This document shows, in pieces, positions 26,809 through 34,774 of a stretch of 64,000 bases of DNA. Location of the stretch: the NCBI RefSeq assembly GCF_009800925.1, contig NZ_WOYF01000015.1, positions 27,574 through 91,573 of the forward strand. The letters run 5' to 3'. The stretch is from Budvicia diplopodorum (lineage in GTDB: Bacteria > Pseudomonadota > Gammaproteobacteria > Enterobacterales > Enterobacteriaceae). Within the stretch, counting starts at the first letter, position 1, and the number at the start of each line of letters is the position of its first letter. Position numbers and translations under genes: made by a program. The notes beneath the pieces are model-generated. The model did no database searches and had not been told where the DNA came from. It saw only the letters and a program-made list of their open reading frames with translations.

Positions 26809-27721
26809 ACGTGTGGATTTTGACACGCTGGTAACGGAGGCAATCCGGCAAAATGGGCTGGCGGCGTTACGACCTGTGGTGGAAAAAGAGCTGCTGCATT
26901 ACGACATTTTATTCTGTTTATCAGAGGCCGGATTGTTGAGAACCCTAACGTTTCAGGGCGGAACGTCACTCCGGCTGTGCTACAACTCAAACCGTTTCAG
27001 TGAAGATCTGGACTTCGCCGGTAGAATCGAATTTTGCGCGGCCGATCTGGCGGAAATGAAAGAGTGTATTGAGCGCTATCTCGGAGATCGGTACGGGCTG
27101 GAAGTGACGGTTAAAGAACCAAAGGAACTGCGTAATGAGCCTGAATACGCTGAAGTGAGCGTTGATAAATGGCAGATTTCGGTAACAACAGCGCCTGAAC
27201 GACGAGACATCCCGCGACAGCGCATTAAGATTGAAGTGGTCAATGTTCCTGCTTATACGCGAGCCGTTAGGCAGTTGGTGCGTAATTATTCCGTATTACC
27301 GGATGGTTACAGCGACACACTGATTAATGTTGAAACGCTGGAAGAAGTGATGGCAGACAAACTGGTCGCTTTTCCTGCATCAACGAAGTATATCCGTTAT
27401 CGGGACATGTGGGATTTGGTATGGCTTAAGCAACAAGGCGCGAAGATGAATGCGCAACTGGTGAGCAAAAAGTTAGCGGATTACAGAATTGATAATTTCA
27501 GCAAAAAGCTCCAGACACGCATTGATTCCTTGCCAACGATTATCTCTGGCGGTCACTTTCATCAGGAAATGAAACGGTTTATTCCTGCGGCTGTTTATGA
27601 AACGTCTCTGGCGAAAGAAGGGTTCTCATTATTTCTGCAGGATACGTTGACGGAACTGTTAACGCAGTTGAAAAGGGAGCTTTATGAGGGCGGTGATGAG
27701 GTTGATTCGTTTATTTTGTAG
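26801..27721 (+). CDS. abiEii: AbiEii-family nucleotidyltransferase toxin
   Basis: A 306-residue nucleotidyltransferase with the catalytic signature FQGGTSLRLCYNSNRFSEDLDF (quoted in halves: GGTSLRLC and RFSEDLDF), then KIEVVNVPAY and the lysine-containing VMADKLVAF helix typical of the AbiEii/MenT group. These toxins modify tRNA 3' ends with nucleotides and cause abortive phage infection. Located right after its antitoxin. Confidence 0.88.
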   Translation: MSKRVDFDTLVTEAIRQNGLAALRPVVEKELLHYDILFCLSEAGLLRTLTFQGGTSLRLCYNSNRFSEDLDFAGRIEFCAADLAEMKECIERYLGDRYGLEVTVKEPKELRNEPEYAEVSVDKWQISVTTAPERRDIPRQRIKIEVVNVPAYTRAVRQLVRNYSVLPDGYSDTLINVETLEEVMADKLVAFPASTKYIRYRDMWDLVWLKQQGAKMNAQLVSKKLADYRIDNFSKKLQTRIDSLPTIISGGHFHQEMKRFIPAAVYETSLAKEGFSLFLQDTLTELLTQLKRELYEGGDEVDSFIL

Positions 27722-27734
27722 AAATATCAAATCA

Positions 27735-27841
27735 ATACCATGAATAATTCAAGTTGCCGGACAAAAAGGTCAGAATTCTTTTGGCATCGCAAAGCACCAG
27801 CGCGGCTCAACGCACCGACAGCCTGAAGTATGACGGGTATA
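27735..27841. repeat. ERIC-ended miniature repeat
   Basis: Ends are related to ERIC termini in opposite orientation: left AATACCATGAATAATTC-AAGTTGC and right GCCTGAAGTATGACGGGTAT. The middle 65 bp lacks the usual ERIC palindrome and looks unrelated. A decayed or recombined ERIC-like element. Confidence 0.5.
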
Positions 27842-27849
27842 GTTTGCGA

Positions 27850-28166
27850 GCCATCCCGCAAACAACAAAATACCCTGACAAATTCCCTTGCCGTTAATGA
27901 CTGCCAACGGTAGCATGTCCTCGCGCCTGAAAAATCAGGCACCGGGCTTGACCTCCTGAAATACCATACCGGCGACACACGACGCGCCAGCGTCTTTTTT
28001 TGTGTCGTGCGCTCAGTTACACTGTTCTACGGTGGGCTGGGCGAGGGCACCGCAAGGTGCGCCGGTTTCCAGTATGGCCGGTAAGGTCAACCTCGTTCAG
28101 TCCACCACCCATAAGATTGACCTCTTTGGTGGTGGTTTTAACTACTACATACTGGAGGCTGCCCTT
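27850..28166 (+). promoter_or_regulatory. P4-satellite-like leader, copy 1
   Basis: Similar in order and spacing to 37660-37961: CGCGCCTGAAAAATCAGGC, a stem of GACACACGACGCGCC / GGCGTC-like elements with a T run (TTTTTTTGTGTCGTGC), GGTGGGCTGGGCGAGGGC, GCGCCGGT, and CCACCACCC...GGTGGTGG hairpin. Such leaders precede ash/icd-like genes in P4-type satellite prophages. A frame from 28002 crosses it and joins the gene at 28167, resembling the Ash-family peptide of those elements. Confidence 0.55.
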
Positions 28167-28646
28167 ATGGCTACTACCCCAACCCAAATACATTTCTCAC
28201 AAGACTCCCTGCTGACTCTAGCCTTTGACGCAAGCGACGATTTCACCCAACTGGCCGGATACTGTGAACGACTGGTTGAAAATCTGGTGGAATGCCACAG
28301 CCTGCCGGAAAGACTGGCGCTGTGCAGCCGCCTGACCGCCATGCTGACGCTGCTGCAACCCGCGCTGGCCAAACCCATACCGCGCCGTCTGATCGAAAGC
28401 CTCACCGTCGATGATATTCCCGAAACGTCTCCCTGCTTTGAGCCTGAAACCGAACTGCTTTGTGACTATTGCCTCACACTGGCGCAGCTGCTGTCCGGTC
28501 GCGCATTTCTGCCGGAAATGGAGCAATCGCTTAACGGGCTGCTGTTTGAGCTGGTGTGCTATTTTTCCGATGAGCTAAGAACGCCGCGCTTTGTACGCAC
28601 GGCAACGGGAGTGAAGCTGATTGATGAGGTGCGGGGGACACGGTGA
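28167..28646 (+). CDS. unknown P4-island protein, copy 1
   Basis: A 159-residue acidic, helical protein without signal peptide or membrane segment; starts at the ATG at 28167 after TGGAGGCT, though the frame is open from 28002 through the leader. It contains FSQDSLLTLAFDASDDFTQL and a cysteine-rich middle (CERLVENLVECH, ALCSR, CDYCL). Almost identical to the gene at 37962; differences are mainly in the last 40 residues. Function unknown; position after a P4-type leader ties it to a satellite prophage. Confidence 0.7.
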   Translation: MATTPTQIHFSQDSLLTLAFDASDDFTQLAGYCERLVENLVECHSLPERLALCSRLTAMLTLLQPALAKPIPRRLIESLTVDDIPETSPCFEPETELLCDYCLTLAQLLSGRAFLPEMEQSLNGLLFELVCYFSDELRTPRFVRTATGVKLIDEVRGTR

Positions 28647-28669
28647 GACGCTGCTGAGCAATGCGACAT

Positions 28670-28690
28670 GGCCCGAGGTATCGGGCCTTT
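28670..28690 (+). terminator. terminator after P4-island gene copy 1
   Basis: GGCCCGA-GGTA-TCGGGCC followed by TTT, 24 nt after the stop; the same hairpin follows copy 2. Confidence 0.75.
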
Positions 28691-28988
28691 ATCCATCTCT
28701 CTTAAAAATGAGCCTTCTCTCTGTTTCTTGGTGATAACTTTAAATACCGGACAACAAGCTCTATCTGTGGTTAAGGCCATATCTCACCCTGTACCTGTAA
28801 ATCGTAACGGGCAATTTTTCAATCTGGTTCGCAGAATGGCGACAGCCTTATTTTGCATTCACCACATCACCGGAATGCCTCCCGCAATCCCCCAGTTATC
28901 CAAATGCACCTCTGAAATAGCTGCGCCATAATCCATATTATAGGTTTACACCTATATATCATTTGGGCTATATTGATAAGGGGAACCC
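28691..28988. other. intergenic region with HigBA promoter
   Basis: A frame at 28668-28931 has no ribosome binding site and no recognisable domain. The right end holds TATAGGT-TTAC-ACCTATA (28939-28956), a perfect inverted repeat with 7-bp arms close to the higB start and likely the HigA operator. Confidence 0.5.
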
Positions 28989-29342
28989 ATGTGGTCTATT
29001 GAAACAACAGATACGTTTGACGACTGGTTTCGTTCGTTAAACAGCGCGAACCGGGCCAGCGTGCTGGCCGCACTGATTGTTCTGCGGGAAAAAGGTCCGA
29101 TGTTGTCCAGACCTTATGCCGATACGATCAACGGTTCCTGCTACAGCAACATGAAAGAGTTGCGCATACAAAACCGGGGGGATCCGATACGGGCTTTTTT
29201 CGCTTTCGACCCTCGTCGTACCGGCATTCTGCTTTGCGCAGGGAACAAGGTTGGCAATGAAAAACGTTTTTACGATGAAATGCTCCCGTTGGCCGAGCGG
29301 GAGTTTACAAATTATTTGAACAACCTGAAAAAGAAGGAGTAA
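28989..29342 (+). CDS. higB: HigB-type toxin (RelE superfamily, phage Gp49-like)
   Basis: A 117-residue protein with the Gp49/HigB pattern: WSIETTDTFDDWF at the N-terminus, then MKELRIQNRGDPIRAFFAFDPRRTGILLCAGNK (in parts), and a basic C-terminal tail. These toxins cleave ribosome-bound mRNA. Toxin-first order with the HTH antitoxin 4 nt downstream is the higBA arrangement. Confidence 0.9.
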   Translation: MWSIETTDTFDDWFRSLNSANRASVLAALIVLREKGPMLSRPYADTINGSCYSNMKELRIQNRGDPIRAFFAFDPRRTGILLCAGNKVGNEKRFYDEMLPLAEREFTNYLNNLKKKE

Positions 29343-29346
29343 CGCT

Positions 29347-29649
29347 ATGGGCAGAACGCTGGAACAGCTCCTTGCGGATGAAAAACCGGAAGTCGTGGCT
29401 GAAGCAGAAGTGATGGCTGCAGATATCCTGCTCAATATTCACCTTGCCGAACTGCGTGAAAAAGTGCAGAAAACGCAGGTGGAAATTGCGCAGGCACTGG
29501 GTATAAGGCAACCGACCGTCGCCGGGATGGAAAAACCGGGCCGCGATCTGAAGCTTTCCACCCTCAAACGCTACGTTGAGGCAACAGGCGGAAAACTGCG
29601 TCTTGACGTCGAACTGCCAGATGGTTCGCACTACGGATTTGCACTGTAA
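29347..29649 (+). CDS. higA: HigA-type antitoxin (XRE-family HTH)
   Basis: A 100-residue protein with a helix-turn-helix at about 50-85 (KTQVEIAQALGIRQPTVAGMEK) and the LSTLKRYVEATGGKLRLDVELPDG tail common in antitoxins of Gp49-type toxins. Should bind HigB and repress the promoter. Its stop lies 2 nt from the integrase remnant on the other strand. Confidence 0.9.
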   Translation: MGRTLEQLLADEKPEVVAEAEVMAADILLNIHLAELREKVQKTQVEIAQALGIRQPTVAGMEKPGRDLKLSTLKRYVEATGGKLRLDVELPDGSHYGFAL

Positions 29650-29782
29650 ACGTCAGCGCCTTCTCCTTACCGCTAAAGCGGTATTTGAGGCGCCAGAGCT
29701 TTGAACCGTTCGGCTTAATGCGCAAGTTTATAAGGTTTGCCGAGCGGCTTTGTATTACGGATGGCTGTATCGGTGAAAGCAT
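29650..29782 (-). pseudogene. P4-type integrase, N-terminal remnant 1
   Basis: Minus-strand pieces in different frames: after ATG CTT TCA a shifted frame reads DTAIRNTKPLGKPYKLAH then stop, and another reads IKPNGSKLWRLKYRFSGKEKALT. Together they are the arm-binding N-terminus of P4-like tyrosine recombinases. At least two frameshifts and loss of the catalytic domain, so it is dead. Confidence 0.75.
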
Positions 29783-29855
29783 TATCGAACTATTGCGATT
29801 ACCGGGCCTTCTGGTTCGGGAAATCGACCTTAAGTCCGCTCACCGCCAGCACGAT

Positions 29856-30872
29856 CTACATGGTTTTCGATGACTGTCGCGCCAGTAGTGTGATGATAAA
29901 AAAGCCACCAAGCCCGGCAGTAATGATGCCAACGGGGAGTTCCTGATCCTCAATAAGGGTGCGGCTAATAATGTCACCCCCGCAAAGTAATACGGCACCC
30001 AACAGCGCGGACAGAGGAATAAGCAAAAGGTGCCTGACGCCTGCAATATATCTCGCAACATGCGGCACCATCAGACCGACGAAGCCGATAACGCCGGTGA
30101 GTGATACCAGACATGACGTAGCCAGCGCGCAGCAAATAAACGTTTCTGTTCTCAGTCTTGAAACATTGATGCCCAGTGACAGCGCTGTTTGTTCCCCCGC
30201 CAGTAACCCATCAAGCGCGCGCCAGCGCGTGGTAACAAAACCGCCCAGCAGCAGTAGACTCATCAGCGGGATTGCCAGGTTGTCCCAGCGTGCCAGACCA
30301 AGACCACCCAGCGACCAGAAGATGACTGAGCTGGCCGCCCGCTGATCGCCTGAAAACACCAGATAGCTGGTCAGGGCGCTGAACAAAAAAGAAACAGACA
30401 GGCCGCAAATAATCAGTTGCTCTGCACGACGGGAGGCACCGAGATGAAAAAGTATCAGCACAGCGAGGGCCGACATAATCCCGCCAGCAAAAGCAGACAA
30501 GGGCAGCGTGAGTTCGCCGAGTCCCTCGCCAAAACGGGTGATCACCAATACGGCTCCGGCTGAGGCGCCAGAAGAGAGCCCAAACAGAAAGGGATCGGCC
30601 AGTTCGTTTCGGGTGGTGGTCTGTAATAGCACACCAACGACGGCTAGGCCTGCACCGGTAAGCGCAGCGAGAACCGCTCTGGGGAAACGTAACTGGATGA
30701 CTATCGTCTTCATCATTTCTGATACCGGGTCACTGCTTAAATTCAGTGAGGCAATAACCTGCGCAGGGCTTAGCGGCAGTGCGCCAAGAACCAAACTCCA
30801 GAACATCAGGCCTCCCAGAAAAAGCGCGATACAACCCATAAGCAAGGCATAGCGTTTTCCAGCCAGACTCAT
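29856..30872 (-). CDS. FecCD-type ABC transporter permease
   Basis: A 338-residue integral membrane protein of the BtuC/FecCD family with about ten segments. Family stretches RFPRAVLAALTGAGLAVVGVLLQTTTRNELADPFLFGLSSGA and the cytoplasmic coupling segment GVIGFVGLMVPHVARYIAG (in parts) are intact, as is the C-terminal GIITAGLGGFFIITLL. It forms a homodimer channel for iron chelates, haem or cobalamin-like ligands. The start overlaps the binding-protein stop by 4 bp (ATGA). Confidence 0.9.
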   Translation of the reverse strand: MSLAGKRYALLMGCIALFLGGLMFWSLVLGALPLSPAQVIASLNLSSDPVSEMMKTIVIQLRFPRAVLAALTGAGLAVVGVLLQTTTRNELADPFLFGLSSGASAGAVLVITRFGEGLGELTLPLSAFAGGIMSALAVLILFHLGASRRAEQLIICGLSVSFLFSALTSYLVFSGDQRAASSVIFWSLGGLGLARWDNLAIPLMSLLLLGGFVTTRWRALDGLLAGEQTALSLGINVSRLRTETFICCALATSCLVSLTGVIGFVGLMVPHVARYIAGVRHLLLIPLSALLGAVLLCGGDIISRTLIEDQELPVGIITAGLGGFFIITLLARQSSKTM

Positions 30873-31819
30873 GACCGATCTCCGCCATACATGGCATATG
30901 CCAGCTTTTCTACTGCGACAATGTTTGCAGGCCCGGGCGTAAGCTCCGCGTACTGGAGTTTGAGGTATCTCCGCTGTTTAACCGCCGACGTTAACTTCAT
31001 CAGTGGGTGTGATTCAAGAAAACGGCGTAACGTCTCTGCATCGCTACCGTTTTGATAATCCAGCAAAATAATAAAATCCGGATTTGCCGCCGCCACAGCC
31101 TCCCATGAGGCGCTGGTCCAACTGGCTTCCAGTGAATCCATGATGTTTTGGCCGCCGGCAGCTTCAATAATGGCCGTGGGCATGGCGTATTTACCGCTGG
31201 TAAACGGTTTGTCTTCACCAGAATCATAGATGAAGACCTTCAACGGGCTGGACTCTACCGCTCGCTGAGGTAATGCCATCAGTCTGCGTTTCCATTCATC
31301 GATTAGCGCCAGTGCTTCCTTTTCTTTACCAAAGATTTTCCCCAACGTGTGCTGGTCGTTATAAAGCAAATCCATGCTGGCTTTGGGGGGCTTCACGCCG
31401 GCAAATATGCAGCTTTCGCTCAGCACAAAAGTAGAAATTCCATACGGGCTGAGTTTTTCCGGTGTGACATCGCCCCCGACTTTCATTCCGTAATTCCAGC
31501 CAGCAAAGAAAAAGTCGGTATTCGCCGCCAGAAGGGTTTCCAGCGAGGGATATTTGGGGGCAAGTTCAGGGATCTGGCCCATTTTTTTTTGAAATTCCGG
31601 CGTCATCTTGTACCAGCCGGTGATACCGGTCAGGCCGACAATTCTGTTCTGGAGATTCAGGGCAAAGGCCATCTCTGCCATATTGATATCGTGAATAACC
31701 GCCCGTTGAGGTGGCTGCTTAAACGTCACTGGGTGACCACAGCTATTGATGGTGACGGGAAAATCCGCGGCGAGGGCAGAGAAGCCGATCAGCGTAAGAA
31801 ATAAGCATAAGTTTTTCAT
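30869..31819 (-). CDS. TroA-type periplasmic binding protein of FecCD importer
   Basis: A 316-residue protein with signal peptide (about residues 1-17, cleavage after ALA) and the metal-chelate binding fold: CGHPVTFKQPPQRAVIHDINMAEMAFAL, LEASWTSASWEAVAAANPDFIILLDY (in parts). SINSCGHPV and LTGITGWYKMTPEF are typical of a subgroup often labelled F420-0 or iron/B12 binding proteins in databases, a label without proof of substrate. Its start overlaps the ATPase stop in a TAATG junction. Confidence 0.85.
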   Translation of the reverse strand: MKNLCLFLTLIGFSALAADFPVTINSCGHPVTFKQPPQRAVIHDINMAEMAFALNLQNRIVGLTGITGWYKMTPEFQKKMGQIPELAPKYPSLETLLAANTDFFFAGWNYGMKVGGDVTPEKLSPYGISTFVLSESCIFAGVKPPKASMDLLYNDQHTLGKIFGKEKEALALIDEWKRRLMALPQRAVESSPLKVFIYDSGEDKPFTSGKYAMPTAIIEAAGGQNIMDSLEASWTSASWEAVAAANPDFIILLDYQNGSDAETLRRFLESHPLMKLTSAVKQRRYLKLQYAELTPGPANIVAVEKLAYAMYGGDRS

Positions 31820-32625
31820 TAATAAGCCGTTGCCTCTATCATTTCAACAGAAGGGATCTCGAATATTTTCAATATCTTGCCATTTTCAGGATGTGAGACA
31901 TCGACGCTTGTCATACCGAATACCGGGAAGAGAATGCCGCTATGCAGGGCACGATCCGGGATGTCACAGATAACCTGTTTGCCCTTACACAATACGAGCA
32001 CCTTGTCTGCAAATGCCTGAGCCAATTGCAGATCGTGCAGTACGGCAACAACGGCAATGCCTCTACTTTTCACGACCGACAGCAGTTCGACGCGACCGGA
32101 TGGGTCAAGATGATTTGTCAGCTCATCGAGCAGCAGAAGTGATGGCATTTGTGCCAGCGCCCGTGCCAAAGCGGCCCGTTGGCGTTGACCACCGGATAGC
32201 TGGCTGAGAGGACGGTGCTTAAATGCCTGCACTCCCGTATCTTCAATTGCCGCATGGATTATTTGTTGCTCTTTGACCGGTGAGAGCTTGCCCGCGTGAG
32301 GTAACCGACCTAACGCAACATAATCTTCAAGGGTCAATCGAAAATCAGGAACGTCTGTCTGTGAAAGAAAGGCTATCTGTCTGGCTCGTTCCCGGGCCGG
32401 GAGAGTATTAAGTGGTTGTCCATTAAGGTTGATATCACCCAGATCATGAGACTGTTGCCGAATAATGGTGTGCAGCAAGCTGGATTTGCCACTGCCGTTT
32501 GGGCCAACGACTGCCAACGTTTCACCTTGATTTACGGTGAAAGTGATATGGCCCAGTATCTGCTCGTTACGCCGGGAGAGAAGGGTAACGTCGGTGAGAC
32601 TGAGTGTTACAGGCGTAGACGTCAT
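31819..32625 (-). CDS. ABC transporter ATPase of FecCD importer (FepC-like)
   Basis: A 268-residue ATP-binding subunit: Walker A GPNGSGKSS at 41-49, Q-loop near IAFLSQTDVPDF, signature LSGGQRQRAALARAL, Walker B LLLLDEL followed by the D-loop TNHLD, and switch histidine in VLHDL. The Walker B ends in Glu-Leu rather than the commoner Glu-Pro. First gene of the importer operon; a perfect 18-bp palindrome lies 18 bp upstream. Confidence 0.92.
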   Translation of the reverse strand: MTSTPVTLSLTDVTLLSRRNEQILGHITFTVNQGETLAVVGPNGSGKSSLLHTIIRQQSHDLGDINLNGQPLNTLPARERARQIAFLSQTDVPDFRLTLEDYVALGRLPHAGKLSPVKEQQIIHAAIEDTGVQAFKHRPLSQLSGGQRQRAALARALAQMPSLLLLDELTNHLDPSGRVELLSVVKSRGIAVVAVLHDLQLAQAFADKVLVLCKGKQVICDIPDRALHSGILFPVFGMTSVDVSHPENGKILKIFEIPSVEMIEATAY

Positions 32626-32642
32626 TATTCATCCTTTTATTG

Positions 32643-32660
32643 GTTATGTTATAACATAAC
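32643..32660. promoter_or_regulatory. 18-bp perfect palindrome upstream of ABC importer
   Basis: GTTATGTTATAACATAAC equals its own reverse complement and lies where a promoter operator is expected. The TGTTATAACA core recalls Zur boxes of gammaproteobacteria more than Fur boxes, which would suggest zinc control; this assignment is tentative. Confidence 0.6.
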
Positions 32661-32739
32661 TTAATGTAGCATGGATGTATGACATGAGGAAGTGCACTGT
32701 TCTGACTGAAGATATATCCGTTGGACAGAGTGTAGTAGC

Positions 32740-33070
32740 TCTCATTTGATCTGACACTTCATAATCAGGAAAAGCGTAGCGCTTAGTGTGCCATGCAGTA
32801 GCGAGGTGCTTAAACGTGCGGGTTTCATCAACGGTGGTTTTGTCCGGCTGGCGCAACTGAGAAGGGCAGATACCGGATGCCAGCAGCTTACGCCAACGGA
32901 TAAGCATCAAAGGCCAGACGATTTTCTTTACCGCCAAAGCGATAGCGGAAATACCATAGCTTAGCGCCGCTGGTGGATATCGTCAGATACAAACCTTGCG
33001 AATCGGTAAGCTTGTATGATTTTTCGAGGGGTTTTGGAGAACGAATTTTACTGTCGGTAAGTAGGGTCAT
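32740..33070 (-). pseudogene. P4-type integrase, N-terminal remnant 2
   Basis: From ATG at 33070 the frame reads MTLLTDSKIRSPKPLEKSYKLTDSQGLYL...KLWYFRYRFGGKENRLAFDAYPLA then stops; a second frame continues as KLLASGICPSQLRQPDKTTVDETRTFKHLATAWHTKRYAFPDYEVSD (both quoted in abbreviated form). Thus a frameshift near 32890 and loss of everything after about residue 105, including the catalytic Arg-His-Arg-Tyr domain. An imperfect tRNA-Phe end lies 160 bp upstream of its start. Confidence 0.8.
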
Positions 33071-33231
33071 TTGACGGTCACTCCGGTCATCGAACTGAAC
33101 GACCCGCAATTTGACCCCAAATTTTTCCGATACCAAGGGATAAATGAAAATGTACCGGGAAAGGTTTTTACGCTAACCTGTTGAATTTATAACACCTATG
33201 GATTCACAGAAAAGCATAGAAACAGGAAAGA

Positions 33232-33250
33232 TGGTGCCGGACTCGGAATC
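33232..33250. other. att-like copy of the tRNA-Phe 3' end
   Basis: TGGTGCC-GGACTCGGAATC matches the complement of the tRNA-Phe 3' end at 39430-39449 except for one missing C. Lying in front of integrase remnant 2, it has the position expected of an attachment-site junction of an island integrated at tRNA-Phe. Confidence 0.7.
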
Positions 33251-33391
33251 AAATCCACGATTAACCCACTGTTTATTATTGGTTTCATTAAGAAATTATT
33301 GAAACAGCGCCCCCACTAAGGCCCCCATATCAAAAGGCTTTATTTTTGTGATGGTTATCACGAAAAATCATCATTTTAGCGCATGGCCGCG

Positions 33392-33467
33392 CCGTTATGT
33401 GTGGAGTTAAGTCCACACATAACGGTTCGAGGTCCACATATAGTGTGTAAGACTCCACATATAACGG
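33392..33467. repeat. cluster of four TCCACAYATA(ACGG) repeats
   Basis: CCGTTATGTGTGGA (33392-33405) and TCCACACATAACGG (33412-33425) form a perfect 14-bp inverted repeat with a 6-nt loop; TCCACATATAGTG (33433) and TCCACATATAACGG (33454-33467) are further direct copies. Spacing between the direct copies is 21 bp, two helical turns. They may be arm-type integrase/excisionase sites or operators. Confidence 0.6.
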
Positions 33468-33632
33468 GTTCTAAAAATGGCACGTTATCTCCAATGGTAA
33501 GATACAATTGTGATAATTATGCCATTTGAGCAGGCTACGGCTGATTTAGATAATTATTCAAAAGTCGCTTCTGAATGGACAGAGTTGAAAATTATTAATC
33601 CACCATACCCAATATTGAATAGCTAAGGTAAT

Positions 33633-34340
33633 TTGATGATCAAGATTGAAATACTATCAGTTCGTAATCCTCAATGGGTGAATGATGAGCATAATGCTAT
33701 CAATTGCCTGATTAGAACGAATACACTTCGTCAGGAAGTACTATTTACTGCCTCTCCGTATGACCCTGAACCTCACGGGCGTGAAATCTTTACCAGATGT
33801 GTTGCTGGTGAGTATGGTGAAATTGCCTCAATAGAGCCAAAATCTCCGCAACAGTCATTACCGCCACTGAGCCTTCCCGTGAAGTACCACCGCCTGAAAA
33901 AGTTTCTTTTGGAGGCTAATAAAGAGAATAGCCGTAAGTCTTTTCGTAGCGTTGTCATTGTTTGGGGCTCAATGCTTGATAATCTTCTTGATGAGATGTT
34001 GGAATTTGAGGCATTGAGAACGGTTGCTCTGGGAAATAATGCGGGAAAACCCCCAAAGACTTTCAGTGCACGGATTGATCAGGCTTTTAACGTAGGTTTA
34101 ATTGATCAGCAAGAGGCGGAAAAATGCCATCGCATCAGACAGGTACGTAATGAAGTCGCACATGAATGGGATTTGTCTCTGGCAACGAAGAATCTTTTGC
34201 CAAGCCTCAGGGCACTTTATGAGGCGGATCACTCGGACTTACTGGTCTTTCACGAGGATTTAGAGTTTCTCTTACAGCAAGTGTATAGCTCCTCTTGCGC
34301 GATGCTGATGATGAGATTTTTCGACAGACTGGGAGAGTGA
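33633..34340 (+). CDS. MltR-like HEPN-domain protein with N-terminal extension
   Basis: A 235-residue protein. The N-terminal 80 residues form a beta-rich region that I do not recognise (LSVRNPQWVNDEHNAINCLI). Residues 100-235 look like the MltR family: RSVVIVWGSMLDNLLDEML, TFSARIDQAFNVGLID and RQVRNEVAHEWD. The last contains R172-x4-H177, the catalytic motif of HEPN ribonucleases. HEPN proteins often act as toxins or phage-defence effectors; MltR itself is a mannitol-operon regulator. Lone gene on the plus strand in a defence-rich island; a defence role is inferred. Confidence 0.7.
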   Translation: MMIKIEILSVRNPQWVNDEHNAINCLIRTNTLRQEVLFTASPYDPEPHGREIFTRCVAGEYGEIASIEPKSPQQSLPPLSLPVKYHRLKKFLLEANKENSRKSFRSVVIVWGSMLDNLLDEMLEFEALRTVALGNNAGKPPKTFSARIDQAFNVGLIDQQEAEKCHRIRQVRNEVAHEWDLSLATKNLLPSLRALYEADHSDLLVFHEDLEFLLQQVYSSSCAMLMMRFFDRLGE

Positions 34341-34400
34341 GAGCAAAATTTTTTAGTTTATTTCCCCAAATCTATAGTCCTTCGTCGCAAAACGGCGGAT

Positions 34401-34590
34401 TGTTTCTCTGTTAGTTTAATTTTTCTCAAACCTGAAGTTGATATGTTGGCTCAGGGGTTTTGAGATAATGACTCACATTCCTTCATCATAATGCATAGAT
34501 TACATTGATATTTTTTCTATACTTTCGAGATATTGTCATACATCAGTTGAGATAACTAGACATCATGGCTCAATTTAATGACCTTGACCC
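34401..34590 (+). repeat. copy B of the promoter-like repeat
   Basis: Counterpart of 13014-13196, with the same blocks in the same order, ending in ATGGCTCAATTTAAT (ATG at 34565). Its frame runs only 43 codons and diverges from copy A after MAQFN, so the original gene body is missing here too. Confidence 0.5.
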
Positions 34591-34651
34591 GAGGTCGTCT
34601 GCAACAAGCGTAAAAACACAACGCCCTTGTTTATTCCATTTGGTTAGCTTT

Positions 34652-34774
34652 TTAAATGGACACAAAGGTCATGCTTTTGTGGTTTTTGTGTCTACTTAAT
34701 TTGCGAATTTGTTTCTGAGTTTCCCGAAGTTCCTGCCGCTGTGCTTCTGTCTGGTAGTAATCGAAGATACTCAT
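34652..34774 (-). CDS. 40-residue ORF coupled to the DUF6088 gene
   Basis: MSIFDYYQTEAQRQELRETQ and 20 further, mostly basic residues. Its ATG overlaps the stop of the upstream gene (ATGA), the usual junction between an AbiEi-like antitoxin and its toxin. It is helical and Gln/Arg-rich; it could be the truncated start of a lost partner or a genuine small protein. Confidence 0.4.
   Translation of the reverse strand: MSIFDYYQTEAQRQELRETQKQIRKLSRHKNHKSMTFVSI

Noticed and set aside
28668..28931. 87-codon frame between P4-island gene copy 1 and higB
   Set aside because: Overlaps the terminator hairpin, lacks a ribosome binding site, shows no recognisable domain.
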